NCBI GenBank assembly: GCA_023395615.1 | Contig: JAEWYP010000048.1 | Location: 1 to 27,372, forward strand | DNA from: Bacillota bacterium | GTDB taxonomy: Bacteria > Bacillota > Clostridia > Christensenellales > Aristaeellaceae | DNA: 27,372 bases | Direction: 5' to 3' | In this document: positions 14,200-23,194 of the stretch, one piece after another | Layout: the number at the start of each line of letters is the position of its first letter | Position numbering within the stretch: the first letter of the stretch is position 1 | The notes under the pieces: model-generated | Seen by the model: only the letters and a program-made list of their open reading frames with translations | Database searches by the model: none | What the model was told of the DNA's origin: nothing | Program-made: the position numbers and the translations under genes

Positions 14200-15102
14200 A
14201 TGGACACACAGGAAATCATCCGAAAACTGAATCTGCGCGGACGCGCCTTAAGCAAGGGCCACCGACGCATCGCAACCTTCGTGGCCGCCCATTCGGAGAA
14301 AGCGGCTTTCATGACTGCCGTAACGTTGGGGCAAAACTGCGGGGTGAGCGAATCCACCGTAGTCCGTTTCGCCACCGCCATGGGGTATGAGGGGTATCCG
14401 GAGCTTCAGGCCGCGTTGCAGGAGCTGGTCCGCCAGCGCCTCACCGCCAGCGAGCGGTTTGACATCGCATCGGAGATCAACGAGAATGACGTGCTGCGCA
14501 CGGTGTTGAAAAACGACATGCACAACATCCGCATGACCACCGAAGAGTTATCCCAGGGCGATTTCGACCGTGCGGTGGAAATGCTGCTGGGCGCACGGCG
14601 CATCTACGTGATGGGGCTAAGGTCGGCGGCGCCGCTGGCGCAGTTCTTCGGCCATTACCTCCGCCTGATTTTCGATGAGGTTGTGATGGTGCAAAACACC
14701 ATCGGCGAGGTGTTCGACGAGATCGAGCGCATCGGCGAAAAAGATGTGCTGGTGGGCATCAGCTTTCCCCGTTACTCCACGCGAACGGTGGATTGCATGC
14801 GTTTTGCCCGTGAGAACCGCGCGCGGGTGATCGCCGTAACCGACGGTTCCATGAGCCCGCTGGGTGCGGTGGCGGATGTGTGCCTGTACGCGCATACGGA
14901 TATGGCCAGCTTTGTGGATTCGCTGGCCGCGCCGCTGTCGCTGCTGAACGCGCTGATTGTGGCGCTGAGCCTGCGCCGCCGCGAAGAGCTGTCCGAACAC
15001 CTGAAACGACTGGATACCCTGTGGCGGGAACATGGCGTTTACCTCGACCGGGAGGAGACAAACGCCGACGGAACTCCCCGCAAGCCGATCCCTGAAAGCT
15101 GA
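14200..15102 (+). CDS. MurR/RpiR family transcriptional regulator
   Basis: This 300-residue regulator has an N-terminal RpiR helix-turn-helix (about 1-75, with LGQNCGVSESTVVRFATAMGY). A C-terminal SIS sugar-phosphate-binding domain follows (about 130-255: RIYVMGLRSAAPLAQ, VGISFPRYSTRTVD, VIAVTDGSMSPL). Such proteins sense phosphosugars and control sugar or cell-wall recycling genes. The ATG at 14200 starts the protein at the family-typical helix; the open frame runs 48 codons further upstream into surE but without support. The ribosome binding site is weak (AGGGA). No sugar operon is adjacent, so the target is unknown, although an rpiB gene lies elsewhere in the window. Confidence 0.92.
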   Translation: MDTQEIIRKLNLRGRALSKGHRRIATFVAAHSEKAAFMTAVTLGQNCGVSESTVVRFATAMGYEGYPELQAALQELVRQRLTASERFDIASEINENDVLRTVLKNDMHNIRMTTEELSQGDFDRAVEMLLGARRIYVMGLRSAAPLAQFFGHYLRLIFDEVVMVQNTIGEVFDEIERIGEKDVLVGISFPRYSTRTVDCMRFARENRARVIAVTDGSMSPLGAVADVCLYAHTDMASFVDSLAAPLSLLNALIVALSLRRREELSEHLKRLDTLWREHGVYLDREETNADGTPRKPIPES

Positions 15103-15106
15103 CCGC

Positions 15107-15147
15107 CCCGCGGAGACATGCGCGGCCGTGCGCCTCGCATCCGCGGG
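15107..15147 (+). repeat. Inverted repeat upstream of the flavoprotein gene
   Basis: CCCGCGGA (15107-15114) and TCCGCGGG (15140-15147) can form an 8-bp stem enclosing 25 nt, with a second small GCGC/GCGC stem inside. It fills most of the gap between the RpiR-family stop and the next ribosome binding site. There is no T-tract. It may be an attenuator-like structure or chance pairing in GC-rich DNA. Confidence 0.3.
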
Positions 15148-15171
15148 TATGCCGATATGAAGGAGAAACCG

Positions 15172-16410
15172 ATGCAGTTGATCGTGGTAATCGGCGGGGG
15201 CGCGGCAGGGCTGATGGCGGCGGTAACCGCGGCGGAAAACGGCGCGGCGGTCACGGTGCTGGAACGCAACGAGAAGCTTGGCAAAAAGCTGTACATTACC
15301 GGCAAGGGCCGCTGCAACTGTACCAACGTGTGCCCCGCGGACGAGTTTCGGCAGAATGTGGTGCGCAACCCGCGTTTCCTGTTTTCCGCTTTGGAAGCGC
15401 TTCCGCCGGAAGCGCTGCTGGCAAAGCTGGAAAGCTGGGGCTGCCCCACGGTGGTGGAGCGCGGCAACCGCGCCTTTCCCGCCTCCCAGAAAGCCAGCGA
15501 CGTAACCCGCGCCTTTGAGCGCCGGTTGCAGCAGTTAGGCGTGACCGTGCGGAAAAACGCGCGAGCTGCGGCGATTGTAACCGAGGCCGGGCAGGTGCGC
15601 GGCGTACGGCTGGAAAACGGAGAAACGCTTGCCGCCGACGCGGTGATCGTGTGCACGGGCGGGGTCAGCTACCCTTCAACCGGCAGCACCGGCGACGGGT
15701 ACCGGCTGCTGGCCGCCTGCGGGCACACCCTTTTGCCCCCCAAACCCGCGCTGATCCCGCTGACCAGCGACGCGGACTGGGTGAAAGAGCTGCAGGGGTT
15801 ATCGCTTAAAAACGTGCGGCTGACGCTGACCCACGGCAAGAAAAAGCTGTTTTCCGACCTGGGGGAAATGTTGTTTACCCATTTCGGCATTTCCGGGCCG
15901 CTGGCGCTGTCCGCGTCCAGTTATCTGGCCGGGCTGCCCGTTGCCGAATGTGCGGTCACGCTGGACTTGAAACCGGGTCTGACCGAAACGCAGTTGGATG
16001 CGCGTATCCTGCGGGACATCGCGACGGACGGTAAAAAGAGCCTGCAAAACCTGCTGCGCGGCCTGTACCCGGAGCGGCTGGCGGCGACGATGGCGGAGCT
16101 TGCAGGCATCGACCCGCGCAAACCCGCGCTGGAGCTGCGCCGGGAGGAGCGTGAGGCGCTGGTGCGCCTGACCAAAGCCCTGCCCGTGCCGGTGAACGGA
16201 GCCGAACCCATCGCGGCCGCAGTGGTGACCGCAGGCGGCGCGGACGTAAAGCAGTTTAGCCCTTCCACGCTGGAAAGCAAGCTGGTTCAGGGGCTGTACG
16301 CGGCGGGCGAAGTGCTGGACGTGGACGCGCTCACAGGCGGTTTTAACCTGCACATCGCCTTTTCCACCGGGTATCTGGCAGGCCGTGCCGCCGCGCAGGC
16401 AGACAGCTGA
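15172..16410 (+). CDS. BaiN/HI0933 family NAD(P)/FAD-dependent oxidoreductase
   Basis: This 412-residue flavoprotein belongs to the HI0933/YhiN/BaiN family (PF03486). One member, BaiN, was proposed to act in bile-acid 7-dehydroxylation, but for most the substrate is unknown. It starts with the FAD-binding motif IGGGAAGLMAA (7-17). The family hallmark ITGKGRCNCTN (42-52) follows, then CTGGVSYPSTGSTGDGY and FTHFGISGP. The C-terminal FAD-contact region is VTAGGADVKQFSPSTLESK with LYAAGEVLDVDALTGGFNL. The ATG at 15172 follows AAGGAG at 6-nt spacing, and starts 5 and 18 codons upstream lack this. It is a complete, ordinary member; its gene context does not reveal a substrate. Confidence 0.92.
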   Translation: MQLIVVIGGGAAGLMAAVTAAENGAAVTVLERNEKLGKKLYITGKGRCNCTNVCPADEFRQNVVRNPRFLFSALEALPPEALLAKLESWGCPTVVERGNRAFPASQKASDVTRAFERRLQQLGVTVRKNARAAAIVTEAGQVRGVRLENGETLAADAVIVCTGGVSYPSTGSTGDGYRLLAACGHTLLPPKPALIPLTSDADWVKELQGLSLKNVRLTLTHGKKKLFSDLGEMLFTHFGISGPLALSASSYLAGLPVAECAVTLDLKPGLTETQLDARILRDIATDGKKSLQNLLRGLYPERLAATMAELAGIDPRKPALELRREEREALVRLTKALPVPVNGAEPIAAAVVTAGGADVKQFSPSTLESKLVQGLYAAGEVLDVDALTGGFNLHIAFSTGYLAGRAAAQADS

Positions 16411-16463
16411 ACCGCGCGGTTTGAAAAAGAAAGCGAAATTACTAGCCAGACTGGAGTTTTTCG

Positions 16464-17450
16464 ATGCACTATATTGTGATGGACCTGGAGTGGAACCAGC
16501 CGACCAGTTTCAACACGCCGGTATTCCGGCAAATCGGGGACAGCCTGCTGTTTGAGGTAATCCAGATCGGAGCCGTGAAGCTGGGGGACGATTTCTCCGT
16601 GCTGGACGAGCTATCCATTCCCATCCGCCCGACGCATTATGTGGACATTCACCCCCGCGTACGCCGCATGACCCATCTGGGCCGCGCGGAACTGGAAGAC
16701 GCGCCCGCCTTTCCCGAGGCAATGGCCCAATTTTCGGACTGGTGCGGGGAAGATTACGTTTTTCTCACCTGGGGCGGGGACGACATCAGCGTTTTAAAAC
16801 AGAACCTGGACTTTTTTGAGTTCGGGGGCGCGGAAGCCCGGATGTTCGACGTGCAGCGGTATTACGCCGAAGCGCGGGAACTGGGCGCGCGCCAGACGTC
16901 GCTGAAAACCGCGATGGAGCAACTGGGCATTGACCCGGATGAAGCACGCGATTTCCACAATGCCGTAAACGACGCATACTATACCGCGCTGGTGCTGCAA
17001 AAACTGCCGCAGCCCGACGGGGTGCTCAAGTACGAACAGACCGCACGCAAGCTGTGCCATACCCCGCGGCGCAACCATTTCCGCGTAACGCACACGGTGC
17101 CTTCCGTAACCGAGGGGTTGGCCGGCGCGGACGTGCAGACTCCGGAATGCCCCACCTGTAAAAAGCCCACACAGCTGCAAACAGAGCTTACCCCGCAGGC
17201 TCCGGGCAAGTACGTGGCGTTAAGCAAATGCCCAAAGCATGGACAGTTGTTTATCCGCGTGCGTTTTTCCCGGTTGCCGGACGGGCAGACAGGCCTGTAC
17301 CTGAGCGTGACGCCCGCCAACCGGCAAACCCGCGCCTATGTGCATACCAAGGTTCTGCAGGACCAGTACCGTCGCAAACATGGCGTGCCCTTCGATCCGG
17401 AGGACCTGAGCCGCGTCTGCGACAGCAACATGCCCTTTGAGGAACCGTAA
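16464..17450 (+). CDS. DEDDh 3'-5' exonuclease with C-terminal Cys/His segment
   Basis: The first ~185 of 328 residues form an RNase T/KapD-like exonuclease domain: Asp7 and Glu9 in VMDLEWNQ, Asp106/Asp107 in TWGGDDISVL, and His165 with Asp170 in HNAVNDA, the DEDDh ligand set. Such enzymes shorten single-stranded RNA or DNA from the 3' end. The remaining ~140 residues contain CPTC (229-232) and CPKH (256-259), which look like a zinc-binding pair, then a basic region. I do not recognise this second part as a known domain. The ATG follows GGAG at 7-nt spacing. It is 32 nt ahead of the nucleoside kinase gene, so the two are probably co-transcribed. Confidence 0.85.
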   Translation: MHYIVMDLEWNQPTSFNTPVFRQIGDSLLFEVIQIGAVKLGDDFSVLDELSIPIRPTHYVDIHPRVRRMTHLGRAELEDAPAFPEAMAQFSDWCGEDYVFLTWGGDDISVLKQNLDFFEFGGAEARMFDVQRYYAEARELGARQTSLKTAMEQLGIDPDEARDFHNAVNDAYYTALVLQKLPQPDGVLKYEQTARKLCHTPRRNHFRVTHTVPSVTEGLAGADVQTPECPTCKKPTQLQTELTPQAPGKYVALSKCPKHGQLFIRVRFSRLPDGQTGLYLSVTPANRQTRAYVHTKVLQDQYRRKHGVPFDPEDLSRVCDSNMPFEEP

Positions 17451-17482
17451 TCCCCGCAGGGCGAACCCATAGGAGGCAAATC

Positions 17483-19171
17483 ATGTCGCAGACCCCGAAA
17501 CCCGAAACCCCGGCCATCGTGCGCATTACCTGCGGTGACCGCACCGAAACGTTCCCTTCCGGCACACAGGTACTGACCGCTCTCCGCCGTTTTTACGGGG
17601 ATACGATGCCTGCTTTTCTCTGCGCGATGCATGGCGGCGTGTGCCTGGAGCTGAACGAACCGCTGCGCGAAGACGCAACCATTACAGGGCTAACCTACCG
17701 AGACGAGGAGGGGCGCCGCGTTTACGAACGTTCGCTGCGGTTTCTGCTGCTTCTGGCCACGAACCGCCTGTATCCCGAAAAGCGGGTACGTATCCTCAAT
17801 TCCATCGGGTACGGCGTATACCTGCGGGTTCTGGGCGAGGATCTGACCCACGAAACCGTACGCGCGCTGGAAGCCGAAATGCGCCGCCTGACCGACGATG
17901 ACCTGCCTTTTCAAAAGGAAACCTGGTCGCGGGATGAGGCGATCCGGTATTTTACGGAACACGCTCACCCGGACAAGGCGGATATACTGGCCTACCGCCC
18001 CGGCAAGACCATCACCATGTACCGTATCGGGGGTACGGCGGAGTACTTTTACGGCGCCATGGTTCCTTCCACGGGATATTTACGGCACTTTGCCCTGCGC
18101 CCGCATTTTCCGGGGCTGGTGGTGCGCATGCCGTCCCCGACGGAACCGGACAGGCCCGCCCCATACCAGCCGCGTCCCAAGCATCTCAGGGTATTCAGCG
18201 AGTCTCAGGAATGGTGCGCCATTCTGGGCGCCAGCAATGTCGCGGACGTGAACCGCATGATCGAGCAGAAGAAGATGCGGGATTTTATCCGCATCAACGA
18301 AGCCCTGCAGGATAAATCCATCGCGCATATCGCAGATGAAATCGTGGCCCGCAACGCGCAGATCGTGCTGGTTTTCGGCCCTTCCTCCAGCGGAAAAACC
18401 ACGTTCGCCCACCGGCTGGCAGTCCATTTGCAGGTTCTTGGCAAGCGCCCGCAGCTGGTGTCTCTGGACGATTTTTATAAGGATCGGGAAGACCTGCCCC
18501 TTGGCGAGGACGGGTTGCCGGACCTGGAACACGTGGAAGCGCTGGACGTGGCGTATCTGGGCGAGTGCATCGAACGCCTGCTGGCCGGAGGCATTGCACA
18601 GATGCCCCGTTTCGATTTTCTGTCCGGCCGCCGCGAAGCGCAAACCGTGCCCATATCGCTCAGCGGCAACGGCCCGCTGATTCTGGAAGGCATTCACGCC
18701 TTAAGCGACCGTGTGACCGGCGAACTGCCGGAGCAGCTGACCTATGGGGTCTATGTCAGCGCCCTGCCCTGTATTAATCTGGACGACCACAACCGCATCC
18801 GTACCACCGACGTACGCTTGCTTCGCCGGATTACGCGCGATGCGAAATTTCGTGGCACCAGCCCGGAGAAAACCATTGATATGTGGCCGCGCGTACGCGC
18901 CGGAGAGGAGCGCTGGATTTTCCCCAATCAGGAAAAAGCGGACGTGATGTTTAACACCTCGCTGCATTATGAGTTGCCCATTTTAAAGCACTTCAGCTAC
19001 GGGCTGCTCACCCGCATCCCGCAAACCGCGCCCGAAGCGCTGGTAGCGCGCCGGTTGATTAAATTTTTGCAGTATCTGCTTCCCATCGACGAGCAGGTTG
19101 TGAACGAAATCCCACCGTTAAGCATTTTGCGTGAGTTTATCGGGGAGTGCACGTTCTACGACCGTCATTGA
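17483..19171 (+). CDS. Nucleoside (uridine) kinase with threonyl-tRNA synthetase-like N-terminus
   Basis: This 562-residue protein combines a tRNA-synthetase-like front half with a uridine kinase/phosphoribulokinase domain. Residues ~10-75 resemble a TGS domain and ~80-240 the second additional domain of threonyl-tRNA synthetase. The His and Cys zinc ligands of the editing domain are not seen, so editing is unlikely. The kinase (~270-545) has Walker A GPSSSGKTT (299-307), LDDFYKDRED (328-337) and LILEGIHAL. It probably phosphorylates uridine, cytidine or a related nucleoside. The architecture is common in Clostridia, but its physiological purpose is unclear. The ATG follows AGGAGG. Its stop codon overlaps the -35 element of the next operon. 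Confidence 0.9.
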   Translation: MSQTPKPETPAIVRITCGDRTETFPSGTQVLTALRRFYGDTMPAFLCAMHGGVCLELNEPLREDATITGLTYRDEEGRRVYERSLRFLLLLATNRLYPEKRVRILNSIGYGVYLRVLGEDLTHETVRALEAEMRRLTDDDLPFQKETWSRDEAIRYFTEHAHPDKADILAYRPGKTITMYRIGGTAEYFYGAMVPSTGYLRHFALRPHFPGLVVRMPSPTEPDRPAPYQPRPKHLRVFSESQEWCAILGASNVADVNRMIEQKKMRDFIRINEALQDKSIAHIADEIVARNAQIVLVFGPSSSGKTTFAHRLAVHLQVLGKRPQLVSLDDFYKDREDLPLGEDGLPDLEHVEALDVAYLGECIERLLAGGIAQMPRFDFLSGRREAQTVPISLSGNGPLILEGIHALSDRVTGELPEQLTYGVYVSALPCINLDDHNRIRTTDVRLLRRITRDAKFRGTSPEKTIDMWPRVRAGEERWIFPNQEKADVMFNTSLHYELPILKHFSYGLLTRIPQTAPEALVARRLIKFLQYLLPIDEQVVNEIPPLSILREFIGECTFYDRH

Positions 19172-19196
19172 CTTTTCCTGCCCCATAGTGTATAAA
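19168..19196 (+). promoter_or_regulatory. Sigma-A promoter of the glycan operon
   Basis: TTGACT (19168-19173) and TATAAA (19191-19196) are exactly 17 nt apart. The -35 overlaps the stop codon of the preceding kinase gene. Predicted initiation near 19203 precedes the preferred GTG start at 19243 by about 40 nt and includes its ribosome binding site. Confidence 0.75.
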
Positions 19197-19242
19197 TAGA
19201 TGTTTGGCCATATGGAATGGCGGAACGGGAGGCAATCCAACG

Positions 19243-20640
19243 GTGGAAGTCGTAAGTACGGTTATCGGGGGCCTCAACTGGGTGATGTCCCTCTGGCTGA
19301 TTTTGATCATCCTGTATCAGCTTTACATCAGTGTTTTTGGTTTTAAACGCGTAACCAAGGATTATCAGGACCATGATCCGAAACTGAAATACCTGGTGCT
19401 GGTGCCCGCCCACAACGAAGAAGCCGTGATCGGCGGCATCATCGAAAATTTGCAGGCCATGGATTATCCCAGGGAATTGTATGATTTTTACATTCTTGCG
19501 GATAACTGCGAAGACCGTACCGCCGACATTGCCCGCAGCATGGGCGCCAACGTGCTGGAAACGCACAAGGAAAGCGCTGACGCGCCCACGGGCAAGCCGA
19601 TCGTGCTGCAAAAGGCGCTGAATACCCTGAAAGGGTACGGCGATCGGTACGATCTGGTGATGTTCTTCGACGCGGACAACCGGATCGACACTAATATGTT
19701 CCGCGAGGTGAACAGCCAGTTTCTGGATCACCCGGAAGCGGACATTGTACAGTGTTATTTAGGCTGCAAAAATAAAAAGGGTCTGGTGGCGCTCTATTAT
19801 TATATGAGCTACACCATCACCAACCGTTTCTTCCAGTACGCCAAAAGCCGCATCGGCATCAACTGCGTGGTGGGCGGCACGGGTTTTGCCGTGCGCGCGG
19901 ACTACCTGCAAAAGCGCGGCGGCTGGACTTCCATGTCCCTTACGGAAGACTTTGAATTGCAGGTAGAAGCTACCTGCGAGGGAAAGCGCATCCTGTGGAA
20001 CAACAACGTGCGGATTTACGATGAAAAACCCACGCTTTGGCGCGCAAGCCTGCGGCAGCGCGTACGCTGGGCGCAGGGCCACTGGTTCGTCTGTTTCCGC
20101 AATACCCGGCGCATTTTCCGCGCGCTGCGTGAAAAGCGCATCGGTTTCGGCGAGTTTTTAAGCACGTTTCTGTACGTGTACAGCCTGACCCCCTTTATTG
20201 TGATGATTATTCAACTTGCATTGAGCCTGATTCTACAGATTTTTATCTGGACAGGCCTGATGCCGGCCGCCAATACGGCCATAACTTTCTGGGACTGGTT
20301 TACGGTAAATTACCCCAGCCTGCTCATCTTCCTGTATTCGTTCATTGTTCTATTTTACGTTGCGGACTGGCTGGATAACGGCGTGCGTTTCCGCCCCCTC
20401 AGCCTGATCACCAATATCGTAAGCCTTGCGCTGAACACCGTGATTGTGGCGGGCGCGCAGATCTGGGGCCTGTTCCGTTTCCGCCACCAGAAGGTGTGGG
20501 TAAAAACCACGCATAAAATTAACGCCCCCCACGAAGGTTGCCTGTATAACCCCAACGCGGAAACGGGCACCGTTTACAGTTCCCGTACCGATACAACCAG
20601 CCAGAAGCTGAATCCGGCTGAAAACGGCTACCCCCTCTGA
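19243..20640 (+). CDS. Processive membrane glycosyltransferase, family 2
   Basis: This 465-residue membrane glycosyltransferase resembles cellulose/hyaluronan-synthase-type GT2 enzymes. An N-terminal helix (about 10-33) is followed by the cytoplasmic GT-A domain: VPAHNEE (54-60), DAD (143-145) for the nucleotide-metal site, TED (234-236) with the catalytic Asp, and QRVRW (272-276), the acceptor-site motif of processive enzymes. About three or four C-terminal helices (around 300-420) could form a transport path, then a polar tail. I chose GTG at 19243 because GGGAGG precedes it; an in-frame TTG at 19204 has no ribosome binding site and sits at the predicted transcription start. It is the first gene of the glycan module. 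The sugar and product are not predictable. Confidence 0.88.
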   Translation: MEVVSTVIGGLNWVMSLWLILIILYQLYISVFGFKRVTKDYQDHDPKLKYLVLVPAHNEEAVIGGIIENLQAMDYPRELYDFYILADNCEDRTADIARSMGANVLETHKESADAPTGKPIVLQKALNTLKGYGDRYDLVMFFDADNRIDTNMFREVNSQFLDHPEADIVQCYLGCKNKKGLVALYYYMSYTITNRFFQYAKSRIGINCVVGGTGFAVRADYLQKRGGWTSMSLTEDFELQVEATCEGKRILWNNNVRIYDEKPTLWRASLRQRVRWAQGHWFVCFRNTRRIFRALREKRIGFGEFLSTFLYVYSLTPFIVMIIQLALSLILQIFIWTGLMPAANTAITFWDWFTVNYPSLLIFLYSFIVLFYVADWLDNGVRFRPLSLITNIVSLALNTVIVAGAQIWGLFRFRHQKVWVKTTHKINAPHEGCLYNPNAETGTVYSSRTDTTSQKLNPAENGYPL

Positions 20641-20655
20641 CCCGGGAGGCGCGCC

Positions 20656-20832
20656 ATGGAAAGCAAACGCTGGGCCCCGCATCACGAGCCCGTAACGGGC
20701 GCGGCAATCCTTTGCGCCCTGCGCCTTTCCAACAGCGCAGCCATAGCCAACCCAAACCAGAACCACCGGGCGTCCGGCCGCACCGCGCAGTTTTCGCGTG
20801 GGCTGTCGGGCGCCTTTGTTGATTATACCTGA
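20656..20832 (+). CDS. Possible 58-codon small ORF, unknown
   Basis: In the 271-nt gap between the glycosyltransferase and glf, an ATG follows a strong GGGAGG at 6-nt spacing and opens a 58-residue frame to a TGA. The peptide (MESKRWAPHHEP start, FVDYT end) has no recognised domain, signal sequence or clear membrane helix. The same DNA can also form long-range pairing (GGAAAG with CTTTCC, GCGC with GCGC) and a GCCCG-TAA-CGGGC hairpin, so it might instead be an RNA element or leader. It could equally be decayed sequence. Without conservation data I give it limited weight. Confidence 0.3.
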   Translation: MESKRWAPHHEPVTGAAILCALRLSNSAAIANPNQNHRASGRTAQFSRGLSGAFVDYT

Positions 20833-20911
20833 ACGCCGGAGCGTTACCCCGCAGCAGGTGCGAGGTCCGTCTGCCCTTACAGGCACACGGCGTATGAAAA
20901 GAGGAGTCGGA

Positions 20912-22057
20912 ATGCGATACTGGATCATCGGCGCCGGGCCCGCAGGCTGCACACTGGCCCGCACGCTGGCCGAAGGCGGCGCGGACGTAACCGTTTGGGA
21001 GAAGCGGCCCCATATTGCCGGAAACACCTACGACGAGCCGGACGCGGCGGGGGTGCTGGTGCACCGGTACGGGCCGCACATTTTTCACACAAAGGACGAA
21101 ACTGCGTATGCCTTCTTAAGCCGATTTACCGACTGGTACGCATTACGGCATCGGGTGCTGGCGGATGTGCACGGTACGCTGCTGCCGGTGCCCTTCAACC
21201 TGCGCTCCCTCCGGATGGCGTTTGATGCGCCAACCGCCGACCGCATGGAAAAGCAACTGGTTTCGGTATTCGGCCCGGGCGCACGGGTCAGCATTCTGGA
21301 TTTGCTGCGCCGGGAAGAACCGGAACTGAAGGATTTGGCAGGGTATGTATACGAAAACATCTTTCGTTTCTATACCCAGAAACAGTGGGGCGTCGCGCCC
21401 GCTGCGCTGGACCCCGCTGCCATGGCCCGGGTGCCTGTGCTGGTAAGCGACGACGACGGGTATTTTCAGGACCCATGGCAGGGTATGCCCGCGAACGGCT
21501 ATACTGCCCTGTTTGCACGGATGCTGGATCACCCGAATATCCATGTGGAGCTGAACGCAGATGCCTGCGCCCGACTGACGCTGGAGGGCAATACCCTGTT
21601 AAAGGACGGCGAATCCTTTAGGGAACCGGTGATCTATACCGGCGCGCTGGACGAGCTGATGGGCTATCGACTGGGCCGCCTGCCCTACCGCACGCTGGAT
21701 TTCCGCTTTGAAACCCTGCCGACGGACAGTTATCAGCCGGTCGGCGTGGTCAACTACACGGTGGATCGCCCCTACACGCGCATTACAGAGTATAAGAAGC
21801 TGACCGGGCAAAAGCTGGATGGCGTGACCACCATCACAAAGGAATACCCGCGGGCATGCGAAGCACCGGATATTCCCTACTACCCCATCCCGGACGCGGA
21901 GAGCGCGGCACGATACGCCGCCTACCGCCAGAAGGCAGACGTTTGTAAAAATTTAACCCTTCTGGGTCGTTTGGCGGAATATCAGTATTATAATATCGAT
22001 ACGATCGTAGCCCACGCGCTGGATACGGGCCGCGCGCTGCTGCGGCAGGCGCGCTAA
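20912..22057 (+). CDS. glf: UDP-galactopyranose mutase
   Basis: UDP-galactopyranose mutase uses reduced FAD to convert UDP-galactopyranose to UDP-galactofuranose, the donor for galactofuranose-containing surface glycans. The 381-residue protein has the FAD site IIGAGPAGCTLA (5-16), the diagnostic RYGPHIFHT (52-60), and the substrate-loop region NIFRFYTQKQWG. The C-terminal ITEYKKLTGQ with TTITKEYP and the final YQYYNIDTIVAHAL complete the family pattern. The ATG at 20912 follows GAGGAG at 5-6 nt. An upstream extension of 38 codons has no family match. Its place between two glycosyltransferases strongly suggests that the module makes a galactofuranosyl product. Confidence 0.96.
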   Translation: MRYWIIGAGPAGCTLARTLAEGGADVTVWEKRPHIAGNTYDEPDAAGVLVHRYGPHIFHTKDETAYAFLSRFTDWYALRHRVLADVHGTLLPVPFNLRSLRMAFDAPTADRMEKQLVSVFGPGARVSILDLLRREEPELKDLAGYVYENIFRFYTQKQWGVAPAALDPAAMARVPVLVSDDDGYFQDPWQGMPANGYTALFARMLDHPNIHVELNADACARLTLEGNTLLKDGESFREPVIYTGALDELMGYRLGRLPYRTLDFRFETLPTDSYQPVGVVNYTVDRPYTRITEYKKLTGQKLDGVTTITKEYPRACEAPDIPYYPIPDAESAARYAAYRQKADVCKNLTLLGRLAEYQYYNIDTIVAHALDTGRALLRQAR

Positions 22058-22085
22058 CCCGCGCCGCATGAAGGAAGAGGTCGCT

Positions 22086-23105
22086 ATGAAACTGCTGACG
22101 ATTACCGTTCCCTGTTATAACTCCGCAGCCTACATGGAACGGTGTATACAATCCCTGCTTCCGGGCGGCGAAGAAACGGACATCCTGATTGTGGATGACG
22201 GTTCCACCGACGATACCGGAGCGATTGCAGACCGATATGCCGCGCAGTATCCCACCATGGTACGCGTGATCCACCAGCCCAACGGCGGGCACGGCGCGGG
22301 GCTGAACCAGGGCATCCAAACCGCGCAGGGGCTTTATTTCAAAGTAGTGGACTCGGACGACCGGCTGGATCGGGATTCGCTTTTGAGCCTGATGGACGTG
22401 CTGCGCGAGCATGTCGACAGCACGAATCAGTTTGATCTGCTGGTGCACAATTATGTATACGATCAGGTCGGGCACGACGCGGTATTTTCAGTCAACTACC
22501 GCGTAGCCATGAAGCCCGGCAAAGTACAAACGTGGGAGGAGATGCGACGCTTCCCCGTGCACAAACAGTTTATGATCCACGCGCTGGTATATCGCACCCA
22601 GATGTTGCGCGATATCCCGCTGGTGCTTCCGGAGCATACGTTTTACGAGGACAACCTGTATATTTACCTCCCCTTGCCCTACGCCAAGCGCGTGTACTAT
22701 CTGGACCTGCCGCTGTACGGCTATTTTATCGGCCGGGAGGATCAGTCCATCGCGGAAGAAAACATCTTGCGCCGCCTGGACCAGATTACCCATATCACCG
22801 AACTGGTGGCCACCACATACAGCCTGGAGCAGCTCAAAGCGCTGCCGAAAACCCTGTACGGGTACATGATCAATAACTGCGCGGGGCTGCTGGCCACCAC
22901 ATCGGCACTGCAGTTTATCAAGGCTACGGATGAAAGCCTGGATATGAACCGCAGGATGTGGCAGGGCATCCGCAACTTTGACCCCGAGCTGTATTTAAAA
23001 CTCCGTCGTAACCCACTGGGCCGCGCCGCTTCACCGCAGGGAGAAACGGGCCGCCGCACGCTGGTAGGCGGATACCGGTTCGTGCGCAAGATGATCCGGT
23101 TTTAA
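22086..23105 (+). CDS. Glycosyltransferase family 2 protein
   Basis: This is a soluble or membrane-associated GT2 enzyme, 339 residues. The GT-A fold shows TITVPCYNSAAYM (5-17), IVDDGSTDDT (35-44) for nucleotide binding, and DSDD (89-92) as the metal-binding motif. The C-terminal ~130 residues are not recognised in detail and end in a basic patch (FVRKMIRF) that could contact membrane. The ATG at 22086 is chosen because GGAAGAGG lies 5 nt upstream; an ATG six codons earlier has no such site. It follows glf by 28 nt, so it is the best candidate to use UDP-galactofuranose (inference from position only). Next comes the acyltransferase, after about 90 nt. Confidence 0.9.
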   Translation: MKLLTITVPCYNSAAYMERCIQSLLPGGEETDILIVDDGSTDDTGAIADRYAAQYPTMVRVIHQPNGGHGAGLNQGIQTAQGLYFKVVDSDDRLDRDSLLSLMDVLREHVDSTNQFDLLVHNYVYDQVGHDAVFSVNYRVAMKPGKVQTWEEMRRFPVHKQFMIHALVYRTQMLRDIPLVLPEHTFYEDNLYIYLPLPYAKRVYYLDLPLYGYFIGREDQSIAEENILRRLDQITHITELVATTYSLEQLKALPKTLYGYMINNCAGLLATTSALQFIKATDESLDMNRRMWQGIRNFDPELYLKLRRNPLGRAASPQGETGRRTLVGGYRFVRKMIRF

Positions 23106-23194
23106 CCGTGTTTCCGGAAAAAGTCCGAGAACGCCGGGGAAGGTTCCTTACCATATTTAGCCCGTACTGCGCGCAAAACGCAAGGAGGTTGCCC

